A stretch of 64,000 nt of DNA from Catellatospora tritici (GCF_019083965.1 NZ_JAHRCY010000002.1:558001-622000), one strand, 5' to 3'. Positions 8,043 through 16,410 are shown, counted from the first letter of the stretch. Program-made: numbers and translations. Notes: generated from the letters alone by a model not told the origin.

Positions 8043-9434
8043 ATGAACACCGGAACAACATGGCAATCACACGTACGTAACTTCGTCGCCATGACCGCCC
8101 TTGCCCCGGCGCCCGCTCCGGCCCGCGCCGCCGCACTCAGTCACTGGGACCCCGAGAACCCCGAGTTCTGGGCGTCCACCGGCCGCAGGGTCGCGCGCCG
8201 CAACCTGGTCTTCTCGATCTTCGCCGAGCACCTCGGTTTCTCCGTGTGGACCCTCTGGAGCGTCGTGGTGGTGGCACTGCCCGCCGCCCAGTTCCCCTAC
8301 ACGGTGGACCAGAAGTTCTGGCTGGTGGCATTACCGAACCTGATCGGCGCGCTGATGCGGCTGCCGTACACCTTCGCGGTGACCCGGTTCGGCGGCCGCA
8401 CCTGGACCTCGATCAGCGCGGTGCTGCTGCTGATCCCGCTGGCCGGGATGATCTTCGCGGTGGCCGCCAAGCCCGCGTACTGGGTGGTGCTGCTGCTGGC
8501 GGCGACCGCCGGTCTGGGCGGCGGCAACTTCGCCTCCTCCATGACGAACATCTCCTTCTTCTTCCCCGAGAAGGAGAAGGGCGTGGCGCTGGGCCTCAAC
8601 GCCGCGGGCGGCAACATCGGCATCAGCACCATGCAGTTGCTCGTCCCGATCGTGCTGTCGGCCGGGCTGGTGTACGGCGGCCTGATGTGGGTCCCGCTGG
8701 TGCTGGCCGCCGCGATCTGCGCCCGGCTGTTCATGAACAACCTCGACGTGGCCCGCTCGCCGCTGAAGGCCCAGTTCGCCACGGTCAAGCGGGCGCACAC
8801 CTGGATCATGTCGTTCCTGTACATCGGCACCTTCGGCTCGTTCCTCGGCTACTCGGCGGCCTTCCCGCTGGTGCTCAAGCTGCAGTTCCCGGAGGCGCCG
8901 GTGGCGCACGTGGGTGCGGCCACCGTCACGCTCGCCTTCGCCGGACCGCTGGTGGGTTCGCTGACCCGGCCGCTGGGCGGCTGGCTGTCCGACCGCGTCG
9001 GCGGGGCCCGGGTCACCGCCACCTGCTACATCCTGATGGGCCTCGGCTCGTACGGCGTGGTCGCCTCGGTCTCGGCGCACAACATGGCGCTGTTCCTGAC
9101 CTCGTTCCTGTTCCTGTTCGCCGCGGCCGGCGCGGGCAACGGGTCGACCTACCGGATGATTCCGGCGATCTTCGCGGCGACCTCGCCCGACCTGACCACC
9201 GCGAAGCGGGAGTCGGCGGCGACCCTGGGCATCGCGGGGGCGATCGGCGCGCTGGGCGGTTTCTACCTGCCCCGGGCCATCAGTGACTCGATCAAGTCGA
9301 CCGGCGGCATCAGCACCGCCTTCACCTGGTTCGCCGTGATGTACGGCGTCTGCCTGGCCGTCACCTGGTGGTGCTACCTGCGCAAGCGGGTGCTGGCCAC
9401 ACAGGCCCCGAGCCTGGCCCACGCCGGCATCTGA
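8043..9434 (+). CDS. narK: NarK-family nitrate/nitrite MFS transporter
   Basis: 463 residues with about 12 hydrophobic segments, a major facilitator of the nitrate/nitrite porter family. The N-terminal WDPENPEFWASTGRRVARRNL followed by FAEHLGFSVWTLWS is characteristic of NarK/NarU. Nitrate-signature regions occur at GLGGGNFASSM and AAGAGNGSTYRMIPAIF. It would bring in nitrate or export nitrite, fitting with nirBD 4 kb downstream. The start at 8043 is uncertain; an in-frame ATG at 8091 is an alternative and neither has a good Shine-Dalgarno. Followed at once by a strong terminator. Confidence 0.92.
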   Translation: MNTGTTWQSHVRNFVAMTALAPAPAPARAAALSHWDPENPEFWASTGRRVARRNLVFSIFAEHLGFSVWTLWSVVVVALPAAQFPYTVDQKFWLVALPNLIGALMRLPYTFAVTRFGGRTWTSISAVLLLIPLAGMIFAVAAKPAYWVVLLLAATAGLGGGNFASSMTNISFFFPEKEKGVALGLNAAGGNIGISTMQLLVPIVLSAGLVYGGLMWVPLVLAAAICARLFMNNLDVARSPLKAQFATVKRAHTWIMSFLYIGTFGSFLGYSAAFPLVLKLQFPEAPVAHVGAATVTLAFAGPLVGSLTRPLGGWLSDRVGGARVTATCYILMGLGSYGVVASVSAHNMALFLTSFLFLFAAAGAGNGSTYRMIPAIFAATSPDLTTAKRESAATLGIAGAIGALGGFYLPRAISDSIKSTGGISTAFTWFAVMYGVCLAVTWWCYLRKRVLATQAPSLAHAGI

Positions 9435-9450
9435 CGAACCCGCCGCACCC

Positions 9451-9489
9451 GCGTCACCGACCGCCCCTCCTCCCGGCGGTCGGTGACGC
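9451..9489 (+). terminator. narK terminator
   Basis: Arms 9451-9465 and 9475-9489 form a perfect 15-bp stem with a 9-nt pyrimidine loop, 17 bp after the narK stop. Confidence 0.85.
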
Positions 9490-9609
9490 TGCGGTATACC
9501 AACAGTGGCGATGGCCACACCGCTGGAGCTTGCGGAATAGTTGAATCTTCACCAAAGTTGGCAACAGTGGCTGCACATGGCCCACAGACCGACTTCGGAG
9601 GAAATACAG

Positions 9610-10203
9610 ATGTCGCTCGTTCTCGACCAGCAGGCCCAGGATCTGCTGTTCCGCAGCGCCCGCACCGCCAACTCGTTCACCGACGAGCCGGTGACCGACG
9701 AGCAGGTGCGCGCCATCTATGACCTGGTCAAGTACGCCCCCACCTCGCTGAACATGCAGCCGCTGCGGGTCGTGCTGGTCCGCTCGGCGGAGGGCCGCGC
9801 CCGCCTGGTGGAGCGGATGGGTGACGGCAACAAGGCCAAGACCTCGACCGCCCCGCTGACGGCGATCCTCGCCGCCGACACCGACTTCCACGACGAGTTC
9901 CACCGCACCTTCCCGCACGTGCCGAACGTGCGCGACTGGTTCACCGGTGACGACGCCGTCCGCGCCGAGGTCGCCCGCTTCAACGGGGCGCTGCAGGTCG
10001 GCTACTTCATCCTGGGCGTACGCGCGGCCGGCCTGGCCGCGGGCCCGATGACCGGCTACGACGCCGAGGGCATCAACAAGGACTTCTTCCCCGACGGCGC
10101 GCACAAGGTGCTGGCCGTGGTCAACATCGGCAAGCCGGGCGAGAACGCGTGGTTCGACCGCAACCCGCGGCTGGACTACGACGATGTCGTAACGACGGCC
10201 TGA
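9610..10203 (+). CDS. malonic semialdehyde reductase / nitroreductase family (RutE-like)
   Basis: 197 residues. FMN-dependent nitroreductase fold: the phosphate-binding RTANSFTDEPV start, PTSLNMQPLRVVLVRS, and the C-terminal KVLAVVNIGKPG strand agree with the RutE/HadB-like group that includes malonic semialdehyde reductase. Length (197) matches RutE. ATG at 9610 was chosen for the strong GGAGGAAA 6-13 nt upstream; a longer in-frame start exists at 9541 but lacks this. No other rut genes are nearby, so the physiological substrate is open. A MarR regulator follows and may control it. Confidence 0.85.
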   Translation: MSLVLDQQAQDLLFRSARTANSFTDEPVTDEQVRAIYDLVKYAPTSLNMQPLRVVLVRSAEGRARLVERMGDGNKAKTSTAPLTAILAADTDFHDEFHRTFPHVPNVRDWFTGDDAVRAEVARFNGALQVGYFILGVRAAGLAAGPMTGYDAEGINKDFFPDGAHKVLAVVNIGKPGENAWFDRNPRLDYDDVVTTA

Positions 10204-10214
10204 TCCGAACGGAC

Positions 10215-10243
10215 GAGGGGTGAGGGTAAGGCCCTCACCCCTC
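10215..10243. promoter_or_regulatory. 12-bp perfect palindrome upstream of marR-type gene (operator or terminator)
   Basis: Arms GAGGGGTGAGGG (10215-10226) and its exact complement (10232-10243) flank TAAGG. It ends immediately before TAGGGT at 10244-10249, which is 7 nt before the MarR ATG. It can therefore be the nitroreductase terminator, a MarR operator, or both. Confidence 0.6.
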
Positions 10244-10249
10244 TAGGGT
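10244..10249 (+). promoter_or_regulatory. putative -10 box of leaderless MarR gene
   Basis: TAGGGT followed by 7 nt and ATG at 10257; no ribosome binding site apart from the hexamer itself. Confidence 0.42.
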
Positions 10250-10256
10250 GGAATAC

Positions 10257-10775
10257 ATGGCGACGACCGCTACCCCGACGACGAACGCCAACTGGCTGAC
10301 CGAGCCCGAACAAGCCGCCTGGCGCAGCTTCATCTTCACCTCGAAGCTGGTGACGGCGGAGCTGGAGCGCGGGATGGCGCAGCACGGCCTCTCCGGCACC
10401 GACTACGGCGTGCTGGTGAGCCTGTCCGAGGCGCCGGAGCGGCGGATGCGCATGTCCGAGCTGTCCCAGGCGATGCTGCTGGAGAAGAGCCGGCTGTCGC
10501 ACCAGATCACCCGCATGGAGCGGGCGGGGCTGGTCCGCCGGGAGAGCTGCGCCGACGACCGGCGCGGCCAGTTCGCCGTGCTCACCGAGCAGGGCTGGGA
10601 GACCATCCAGAGGGTGGCCCCGCATCATGTGGCGCTGGTCCGGGCGATCTTCATCGACCGGCTCTCGCCGGCACAGCTCGCCACGTTGACCGAGCTGTTC
10701 ACGCCGCTGCACACGATGATGCGGGAGGCCTGCCCAAAGGAAGCGGAGGCTTGCGGCGACACCGAGGAGTGCTAG
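10257..10775 (+). CDS. MarR-family transcriptional regulator
   Basis: 172 residues. Winged helix-turn-helix: helices around LSGTDYGVLVSLSEAPERRMRMSELSQAM, recognition helix in LEKSRLSHQITRMERAGLVRRE, and wing DDRRGQFAVLTEQGWE are typical of MarR dimers that bind phenolic or oxidant ligands. A Cys-containing tail (CPKEAEACGDTEEC) may add redox sensing, which is speculative. A perfect palindrome lies just upstream and may be its operator, suggesting autoregulation and control of the nitroreductase. Stop codon overlaps the convergent toxin gene by 4 bp. The in-frame GTG at 10248 is a less likely start. Confidence 0.9.
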   Translation: MATTATPTTNANWLTEPEQAAWRSFIFTSKLVTAELERGMAQHGLSGTDYGVLVSLSEAPERRMRMSELSQAMLLEKSRLSHQITRMERAGLVRRESCADDRRGQFAVLTEQGWETIQRVAPHHVALVRAIFIDRLSPAQLATLTELFTPLHTMMREACPKEAEACGDTEEC

Positions 10776-11065
10776 AGGTCCTGGATGATGCGCAGTGCTC
10801 GACCGACCCTGCGCATGGTGTCGGTGTCGGCGACATCGACCATGTCCGTGAACCACTTCTTCATCGGTGACGAAACCCGGTCGGGCATGATGACCAGTTC
10901 GCCCATCGGCACGGCCAGCGGGGAGTCGCGGAGTTCCTCTTCCTCGACCACCTCGGCCACGATCACGATGGGCACGTCGGTGCTGTTGTACACATCCGAG
11001 CTGATCACCAGCCCGAGCCGCTCCCGGGCTCCGTCGATGCGCCAGATCTCGCCTCTACGCAGCAC
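10772..11065 (-). CDS. type II toxin, PemK/MazF family
   Basis: 97 residues. The N-terminal LRRGEIWRID, then RLGLVISSDVYNSTDVPIVIVAEV, matches the MazF/PemK barrel: RGEIW is the conserved opening strand and LVISSD is equivalent to the V-hydrophobic-S-D/N segment. MazF-type proteins are sequence-specific mRNA or tRNA endoribonucleases neutralised by the upstream antitoxin. GTG start at 11065 overlaps the antitoxin stop by 11 bp, so synthesis is coupled. Its 3' end overlaps the marR-type gene by 4 bp. Activity not demonstrated; the family's second basic/Thr segment is weakly conserved here. Confidence 0.82.
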   Translation of the reverse strand: MLRRGEIWRIDGARERLGLVISSDVYNSTDVPIVIVAEVVEEEELRDSPLAVPMGELVIMPDRVSSPMKKWFTDMVDVADTDTMRRVGRALRIIQDL

Positions 11066-11315
11066 GCCGCCCCCGTCCTGACAATTCCAGGCGTACCAGC
11101 TCCACTTCGCGCTCGTCGTCCAGCGCGTTCTTCTCCAAGCGGTCTGTCCCGGCCCGGCGGACCACGTCCGCGTGGGCGGTGAACAGCTCCCGGAGGGCTT
11201 TCTCCCGGGCGGCCTGATCCATCCAGGCCGACAGTGACAATCCGTCGCGCTCTGCGTATCGGCGCGCTTCCTCAATCGTCTCGTCCGCGAAGGACAGGGT
11301 TACTTTGGCAGTCAT
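11055..11315 (-). CDS. antitoxin of the MazF-type pair (CopG/RHH-like)
   Basis: 86 residues. N-terminal MTAKVTLSFADETIEEARRYAERDGLS forms a beta strand plus helix like ribbon-helix-helix DNA-binding domains (strand KVTLSF, helix DETIEEARRYAER, then LSLSAWMDQAARE). The C-terminal half is charged and helical, as expected for toxin binding. RHH antitoxins usually repress their own operon. ATG at 11315 chosen over an upstream start because TAATCT lies 7 nt before it (leaderless). Precedes and overlaps the toxin gene in the canonical antitoxin-toxin order. Confidence 0.8.
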   Translation of the reverse strand: MTAKVTLSFADETIEEARRYAERDGLSLSAWMDQAAREKALRELFTAHADVVRRAGTDRLEKNALDDEREVELVRLELSGRGRRAA

Positions 11316-11322
11316 GCCGCTT

Positions 11323-11328
11323 AGATTA
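11323..11328 (-). promoter_or_regulatory. putative -10 box of the antitoxin-toxin operon
   Basis: Minus strand TAATCT 7 nt upstream of the antitoxin ATG, with ATGACT 17 bp further upstream as a weak -35. Predicts a leaderless transcript. Confidence 0.45.
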
Positions 11329-11676
11329 CGCCCGGTGTGACCATCAGTCATCCCGTTCTTCGTGCCACGAAGGTGAGTGAGAATGCCTACTTCTGAGCAC
11401 TTTTACGCAGTGTGACTTCATCGTAACCGTTAGCACCTCCATGGGGTAATCCACCGACCGGCCATCCGCGCCTGCTCACCCGGCCGGACCTGCCCGTCCA
11501 TCGATCGAGGGTCGCCCGTCCGGATCACCCGCAAAGAGCAAGATTCGAGTCGGATGCCGGGTACGAGAAGCCCAGCGGCCACCAACAGGGTCGACCGGTA
11601 CGTCGTGCGTTGGTCTTAGCAGGTTCGAAACATAAGGGACCCGGGAGTGAAACTCCCAGACCTCAGTATTTCGCAC
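11329..11676. other. intergenic region with a possible GlnR half-site
   Basis: About 350 bp of visibly lower GC. Holds GTGAC-N6-GTAAC at 11412-11427, close to half of the actinobacterial GlnR consensus (GTNAC-N6-GAAAC). Nothing else recognised. The nitrite reductase gene starts 1 kb downstream. Confidence 0.35.
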
Positions 11677-12279
11677 ATGGCCGCACCCGCCCCGTCCGCA
11701 TCGACCGCCACAGCAGTGGCGGCGGCCGGGCCGTGCGCCACGCCGGGGACCGACCCGGACCGAGCCACCGACGGGCCTTCCGCGTCAGGATTCCGACACG
11801 GTGAGACGCTCGCCATAGTGGATGTGGCCCGACCTGTGGCCCAATGGGTTGCAGCAGATGGCACAATGACCACATTGGAGGGTGGAGCGCGCGAGCGCCG
11901 CACCCACCACAAGCCACCGCCGGGGGTAGGGACGGATCCGGCGGTGTCGGCCGAGCTGGCCTCCCGGCTCGGCCACACCGATGACGGCACCGCCGACATC
12001 GGAGGCGTGCGGTTCCGCGGGTTTCCCGCGGCACCGCGCGCCGTCTTCGAGGAGCTGCGGCGCGCCACCGCTGGTGGGGCGGCGGACTTCGTCGGCGTCA
12101 CGTGGGAGCGGGTGGACGCCAGCAAAGACGGGTCCATGTCCTGCCCCCCGGCGGACCGGGCAGGCGCGCCGCGGCTCCTCGTCGCATCCATCCCCTCGTC
12201 GGCCGGTCGCACCCGCCTGATGGCGGTCGAGCACCGGACCACCCCTGTTTGCACCGCCTCCCGGCATCCGAGCCGGTGA
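11677..12279 (+). CDS. hypothetical protein upstream of nirB
   Basis: 200 residues if started at ATG 11677. Not recognised. The stretch from about 11860 to 12280 has the GC-rich third positions of real genes here and encodes a compact segment (TADIGGVRFRGFPAAPRAVFEELRRATAGG); the first ~60 residues are low complexity Ala/Pro/Thr and the true start could be later, e.g. ATG 11866. CAGTAT 7 nt before 11677 could be a -10 for a leaderless message. Same strand as and 144 bp before nirB. May be an uncharacterised actinobacterial protein or a chance frame. Confidence 0.45.
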   Translation: MAAPAPSASTATAVAAAGPCATPGTDPDRATDGPSASGFRHGETLAIVDVARPVAQWVAADGTMTTLEGGARERRTHHKPPPGVGTDPAVSAELASRLGHTDDGTADIGGVRFRGFPAAPRAVFEELRRATAGGAADFVGVTWERVDASKDGSMSCPPADRAGAPRLLVASIPSSAGRTRLMAVEHRTTPVCTASRHPSR

Positions 12280-12423
12280 CACCATGCGCTGCCGCTTCCC
12301 GGCCCGATCGAGGGCCCGCGCCGTCGGCGCTGCCCGTGCCACCACCAGCTGCCCCGGACGCAAGGATGCGGTCGGCGGCTGGATGACGTGGCTGTCCACC
12401 TCAGACAGTGTGGGGGTGTCTGC

Positions 12424-14919
12424 ATGAGCAGAAATCTCGTCGTCGCGGGCCACGGCATGGTGGCGCAGCGATTCCTGGAAGCCTTCGCCGACCGCGGCAC
12501 CGACGGCTGGACCGTGACGGTCCTGGCCGAGGAGGACCGCCCCGCCTACGACCGGGTGCGCCTGTCGGCCTGGTTCGACACATACGACGCCGCCGACCTG
12601 GACCTGGGCGGCGCCCCCGGCGGGGTCGAGCTGCGCCTGGGCCAGCCCGTCACCGCGATCGACCGCGACCGCCGCGTCGTGTCGACCCCGGCCGGCGAGA
12701 CGCCATACGACGTGCTCGTGCTGGCCACCGGGTCGCGCGCCTTCGTCCCCCCGATCGCCGGGGCGGACCTGCCCGGCGTCTTCGTCTACCGCACCATCGA
12801 GGACCTGGAGCGGCTCAAGGAATGGGCCACCGCGAACGGCCGCCGGGTCGGCGCCGTGCTCGGTGGCGGTCTGCTCGGGCTGGAGGCCGCCAACGCGCTC
12901 CGCCTGCTCGGCATGACCACCCACGTGGTCGAGTTCGCCCCCCGGCTGATGCCGCTGCAGGTCGACGAGGGCGGCGGCGCCGTGCTGCGGCGCCACATCG
13001 AGGCACTCGGCGTCACCGTGCACACCGCCCGCGGCTGCGCGGGGCTGGAGGGCGGCCCCGACGGGGTCACCACCATGCGCTTCAACGACGGCGGCGAGCT
13101 GGCCGTGGACGTGGTCGTCATCGCCGCGGGCATCCGGCCGCGCGATGAGCTGGCCGAGGCGGCCGGGCTGGCCAAGGGCCCGCGCGGCGGCTTCCTGGTC
13201 GACGACGCCTGCACCACCGCCGACCCGGCGATCTGGGCCATCGGCGAGTGCGCGTCGCTGAGCGTCGCAGGCGGCGAAGGCGTCTGCTACGGCCTGGTCG
13301 CTCCCGGGTACGCGATGGCCGAGGTGGTCGCCGACCGGCTCACCGGCGGCGAGTCGAAGATGGCGCTGCCGGACACCTCCACCAAGCTCAAGCTGCTCGG
13401 GGTCGACGTGGCCAGCTTCGGCGCCCCGTTCGCGCCCGGCCTGGACGTGGTGGTGACCGACCAGGTCACCGGGGTCTACGCGAAGCTGCTGCTCACCGAC
13501 GACGCCAAGACCCTGCTCGGTGGCATCCTCGTCGGCGACGCCAGTGCGTACCCGACGCTGCGGGCCAGCCTCGGCGGGCCACTACCCGCCGCGCCGCTGG
13601 CGATGCTCGCCCCGGCGGGCGACGGTGCCGCCAAGATGGACCTGCCCGGCACCGCTCAGGTCTGCTCCTGCCACGCGGTGACCAAGGACCACATCACCGA
13701 CGCGATCGCGACCGGCTGCACCGACGTGCCCGGCCTGAAGACGTGCACCAAGGCGGGCACCGGCTGCGGCTCCTGCATCCCGCTGCTCAAGCAGCTGCTG
13801 GCCGCGGGCGGGGTGGCGCAGAGCAAGGCGCTGTGCGAGCACTTCACCTACTCGCGGCAGGAGCTGTTCGACATCATCCGGGTGCGCCGGATCACGTCCT
13901 TCTCCGAGCTGGTCGGCGAGTACGGCACCGGGCGCGGCTGCGACATCTGCAAGCCCGCGATCGCCTCGATCCTGGCCACCACCAACCCCGGCTACATCCT
14001 CGACGGCGAGCAGGCGGCGCTGCAGGACACCAACGACCACTTCCTGGCCAACATCCAGCGCGACGGGACGTACTCGGTGGTGCCGCGCATCCCCGGGGGC
14101 GAGATCACGCCGGACAAACTGATCGTGATCGGCGAGGTGGCGCGGGACTTCGGCCTCTACACGAAGATCACCGGTGGGCAGCGGATCGACCTGTTCGGCG
14201 CCCGCGTGGAGCAGCTGCCGGTGATCTGGCAGCGGCTGGTCGACGCGGGATTCGAGTCCGGCCACGCGTACGGCAAGGCGCTGCGCACCGTGAAGAGCTG
14301 CGTCGGCGAGACCTGGTGCCGCTACGGCGTGCAGGACTCCGTCGGCCTGGCCATCGACCTGGAGCTGCGCTACCGGGGCCTGCGCGCCCCGCACAAGCTC
14401 AAGTCCGCGGTCAGCGGCTGCGCCCGCGAGTGCGCCGAGGCCCGCAGCAAGGACTTCGGCATCATCGCCACCGAGAACGGCTGGAACCTGTACGTCGCCG
14501 GCAACGGCGGCTTCCGCCCGCGCCACGCCGACCTGTTCCTCACCGACCTGTCGACCGAGGACCTGGTCCGCTACATCGACCGGTTCCTCATGTACTACAT
14601 CCGCACCGCCGACCGGCTCCAGCGCACCGCCGCGTGGCTGGAAGCGATGGACGGTGGACTCGAACACCTGCGCGACGTCATCGTGGACGACTCGCTCGGG
14701 CTGTGCGCCGAACTCGACGCGCAGATGGCCCAGCACGTCACGGCATACGCCGACGAGTGGCGGGCCACCCTGGACGACCCGGACCGGCTGGCCCGTTTCG
14801 TCTCGTTCGTCAACGCACCGGAGACCCCTGACCCCGACATCAAGTTCGAGGTCGAGCGCGGGCAGAAGGTCCCGACGCGCCAGGGCCCGGTGCCCGTCAC
14901 CATCGGAGGTGCCCGGTGA
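12424..14919 (+). CDS. nirB: assimilatory nitrite reductase [NAD(P)H] large subunit NirB
   Basis: 831 residues. Reduces nitrite to ammonium using NAD(P)H, FAD, a [2Fe-2S]-type BFD domain and a coupled siroheme/[4Fe-4S] centre. Order: FAD/NAD(P) oxidoreductase (VVAGHGMVAQRFLEAF at the start, second dinucleotide site GAVLGGGLLGLEAANALRLLG), BFD-like domain (CSCHAVTKDHITDAI, then KTCTKAGTGCGSC), ferredoxin-like half domain, then siroheme ligands CVGETWC and CARECAE (C-X5-C and C-X3-C). ATG at 12424 starts the conserved flavoprotein strand and has GGGGG upstream; an in-frame GTG at 12388 is less likely. Cytoplasmic. Overlaps nirD and is followed by a HemD fusion supplying siroheme precursor. Confidence 0.96.
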   Translation: MSRNLVVAGHGMVAQRFLEAFADRGTDGWTVTVLAEEDRPAYDRVRLSAWFDTYDAADLDLGGAPGGVELRLGQPVTAIDRDRRVVSTPAGETPYDVLVLATGSRAFVPPIAGADLPGVFVYRTIEDLERLKEWATANGRRVGAVLGGGLLGLEAANALRLLGMTTHVVEFAPRLMPLQVDEGGGAVLRRHIEALGVTVHTARGCAGLEGGPDGVTTMRFNDGGELAVDVVVIAAGIRPRDELAEAAGLAKGPRGGFLVDDACTTADPAIWAIGECASLSVAGGEGVCYGLVAPGYAMAEVVADRLTGGESKMALPDTSTKLKLLGVDVASFGAPFAPGLDVVVTDQVTGVYAKLLLTDDAKTLLGGILVGDASAYPTLRASLGGPLPAAPLAMLAPAGDGAAKMDLPGTAQVCSCHAVTKDHITDAIATGCTDVPGLKTCTKAGTGCGSCIPLLKQLLAAGGVAQSKALCEHFTYSRQELFDIIRVRRITSFSELVGEYGTGRGCDICKPAIASILATTNPGYILDGEQAALQDTNDHFLANIQRDGTYSVVPRIPGGEITPDKLIVIGEVARDFGLYTKITGGQRIDLFGARVEQLPVIWQRLVDAGFESGHAYGKALRTVKSCVGETWCRYGVQDSVGLAIDLELRYRGLRAPHKLKSAVSGCARECAEARSKDFGIIATENGWNLYVAGNGGFRPRHADLFLTDLSTEDLVRYIDRFLMYYIRTADRLQRTAAWLEAMDGGLEHLRDVIVDDSLGLCAELDAQMAQHVTAYADEWRATLDDPDRLARFVSFVNAPETPDPDIKFEVERGQKVPTRQGPVPVTIGGAR

Positions 14920-15266
14920 CCATCACAGCTGCGACCGCGTACTGGACCGCGGTGTGCTCATACGACCGGCTGCTGCCCGAGCGCGGTGTGGCCGCGCTCG
15001 TCGACGGGGTGCAGGTCGCGATCTTCCGTACCTACGACGGCGAACTGTTCGCCCTCGGCAACCGCGACCCGATCGCGGGCGCCCAGGTGATGTCGCGCGG
15101 CATCGTCGGTGACCGCAGCGGAGTCCCGACGGTCGCCTCACCACTGCACAAGCAGGTCTACGACCTGCGCACCGGCGAGTGCCTGGACCTGCCGGGCGTG
15201 CTCGTGCCGACGTACCCGGTGCGGTGCGAGGGCGGCACGGTCGAGGTCCTGGTGGACCGACCGTGA
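14916..15266 (+). CDS. nirD: nitrite reductase small subunit NirD
   Basis: 116 residues. Rieske-fold small subunit of the NirBD enzyme. The two Cys-X-His/Cys-X2-His cluster-binding motifs are replaced (GNRDPI and SPLHKQVYDL), which is normal for NirD, so it has a structural rather than electron-transfer role. GTG start overlaps the nirB stop (GTGA), indicating translational coupling and 1:1 synthesis. Full family length. Confidence 0.93.
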   Translation: MTITAATAYWTAVCSYDRLLPERGVAALVDGVQVAIFRTYDGELFALGNRDPIAGAQVMSRGIVGDRSGVPTVASPLHKQVYDLRTGECLDLPGVLVPTYPVRCEGGTVEVLVDRP

Positions 15267-15309
15267 GTACCTCACATACCGGGGCCACCACGGGGGACGA
15301 GGACGGGTC

Positions 15310-16395
15310 ATGACCGAGCTGGCCGGGTTCACCGTCGGCGTCACCGCCGACCGGCGCCGCGACGAGTTGGCCGCGCTGCTGGAACGCCGCGGCGCCCGGG
15401 TGGTCATCGCCCCGGCGCTGCGGATCGTCCCGCTGCACGACGACTCGCAGCTGCGCGAGGCGACCCGGCGCTGCCTGGACACACCGCCCGACATGGTGGT
15501 GGCCAACACCGGCATCGGCATGCGGGGCTGGTTGGAGGCCGCCGAAGGCTGGGGGCTGGCCGACCCGCTGCGCGGGGTGCTGGCCGGGGCGTACATCGTC
15601 GCCCGCGGGCCCAAGGCTCGCGGCGCGGTGCGCGCCGCGGGCCTGCACGACCAGTGGTCACCGGACTCCGAGAGCTGCGACGAGTGCCTGGCCCACCTGC
15701 TCAAGCGCGGGGTGGCCGGGCAGATCGTCGCGGTCCAGCTGCACGGCGACCAGCAGCCGGAGTTCTGCGCCGCGCTGCGCGCCGCCGGGGCCGAGGTCAT
15801 CGAGGTGCCCGTGTACCGCTGGGCGCCCCCGCTGGACTCGGCACCGCTGCACCGGCTGGTCGACCTGGTCTCCAACCGGCTCGTGGACGCCATCACGTTC
15901 ACCTCGGCCCCGGCCGCGGGCGCGCTCATCGCCGCGGCCGGCGCCGGGGCGGACGCCCTGCTGGAGGCGCTGCGCCACGACGTCGTGGCCGCCTGCGTCG
16001 GCCCGGTGACCGCGGCGCCGCTGATCCGACACAACATCCCGGTCATCGCCCCGGCCCGCGCCCGGCTCGGCGCGATGGTCCGCGCCATCGCCGACGAGCT
16101 GCCCCGGCGTGCGGTCACCTTGCAGGTGGCCGACCACGAGCTCACCCTGCGCGGGCACGCGGCGATGGTCGACGGCGAGCTGAAACCGCTGGCCCCGGCG
16201 CCGATGGCGGTGCTGCGGGCGCTCGCGTCGATGCCGGGCAAGGTGCGTTCGCGCGCCTCGCTGCTGCCCGCGCTGCCACGCGGCGCCGACGAGCACGCGG
16301 TGGAGATGGCGGTGGCGCGGCTGCGGGCGGGCCTGGGCGACCCCGGGTTCGTACAGACGGTGGTCAAAAGAGGCTACCGGCTCCCGGTGGACTGA
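15310..16395 (+). CDS. uroporphyrinogen-III synthase fused to a winged-helix DNA-binding domain
   Basis: 361 residues. Residues 1-250 form the HemD fold (FTVGVTADRRRDELAALLERRG; AITFTSAPAAGALIAAA), which cyclises hydroxymethylbilane to uroporphyrinogen III, the branch point to siroheme. Residues ~275-361 are an OmpR/PhoB-type winged helix (LRALASMPGKVRSRASLL, AVARLRAGLGDPGFVQTVVKRGYRL). Such HemD-wHTH fusions occur next to nirBD in actinobacteria, suggesting a nitrite-linked regulator that may or may not retain synthase activity. ATG 15310 begins the HemD fold, 43 bp after nirD. Whether it binds the nir or nar promoters is inference. Confidence 0.88.
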   Translation: MTELAGFTVGVTADRRRDELAALLERRGARVVIAPALRIVPLHDDSQLREATRRCLDTPPDMVVANTGIGMRGWLEAAEGWGLADPLRGVLAGAYIVARGPKARGAVRAAGLHDQWSPDSESCDECLAHLLKRGVAGQIVAVQLHGDQQPEFCAALRAAGAEVIEVPVYRWAPPLDSAPLHRLVDLVSNRLVDAITFTSAPAAGALIAAAGAGADALLEALRHDVVAACVGPVTAAPLIRHNIPVIAPARARLGAMVRAIADELPRRAVTLQVADHELTLRGHAAMVDGELKPLAPAPMAVLRALASMPGKVRSRASLLPALPRGADEHAVEMAVARLRAGLGDPGFVQTVVKRGYRLPVD

Positions 16396-16410
16396 CCGGC
16401 CGACCCGACG

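Noticed and set aside
11616..13023. Minus-strand frames opposite the start of nirB and the hypothetical gene
   Set aside because: Opposite strong coding signal of nirB; no start signals or family resemblance.
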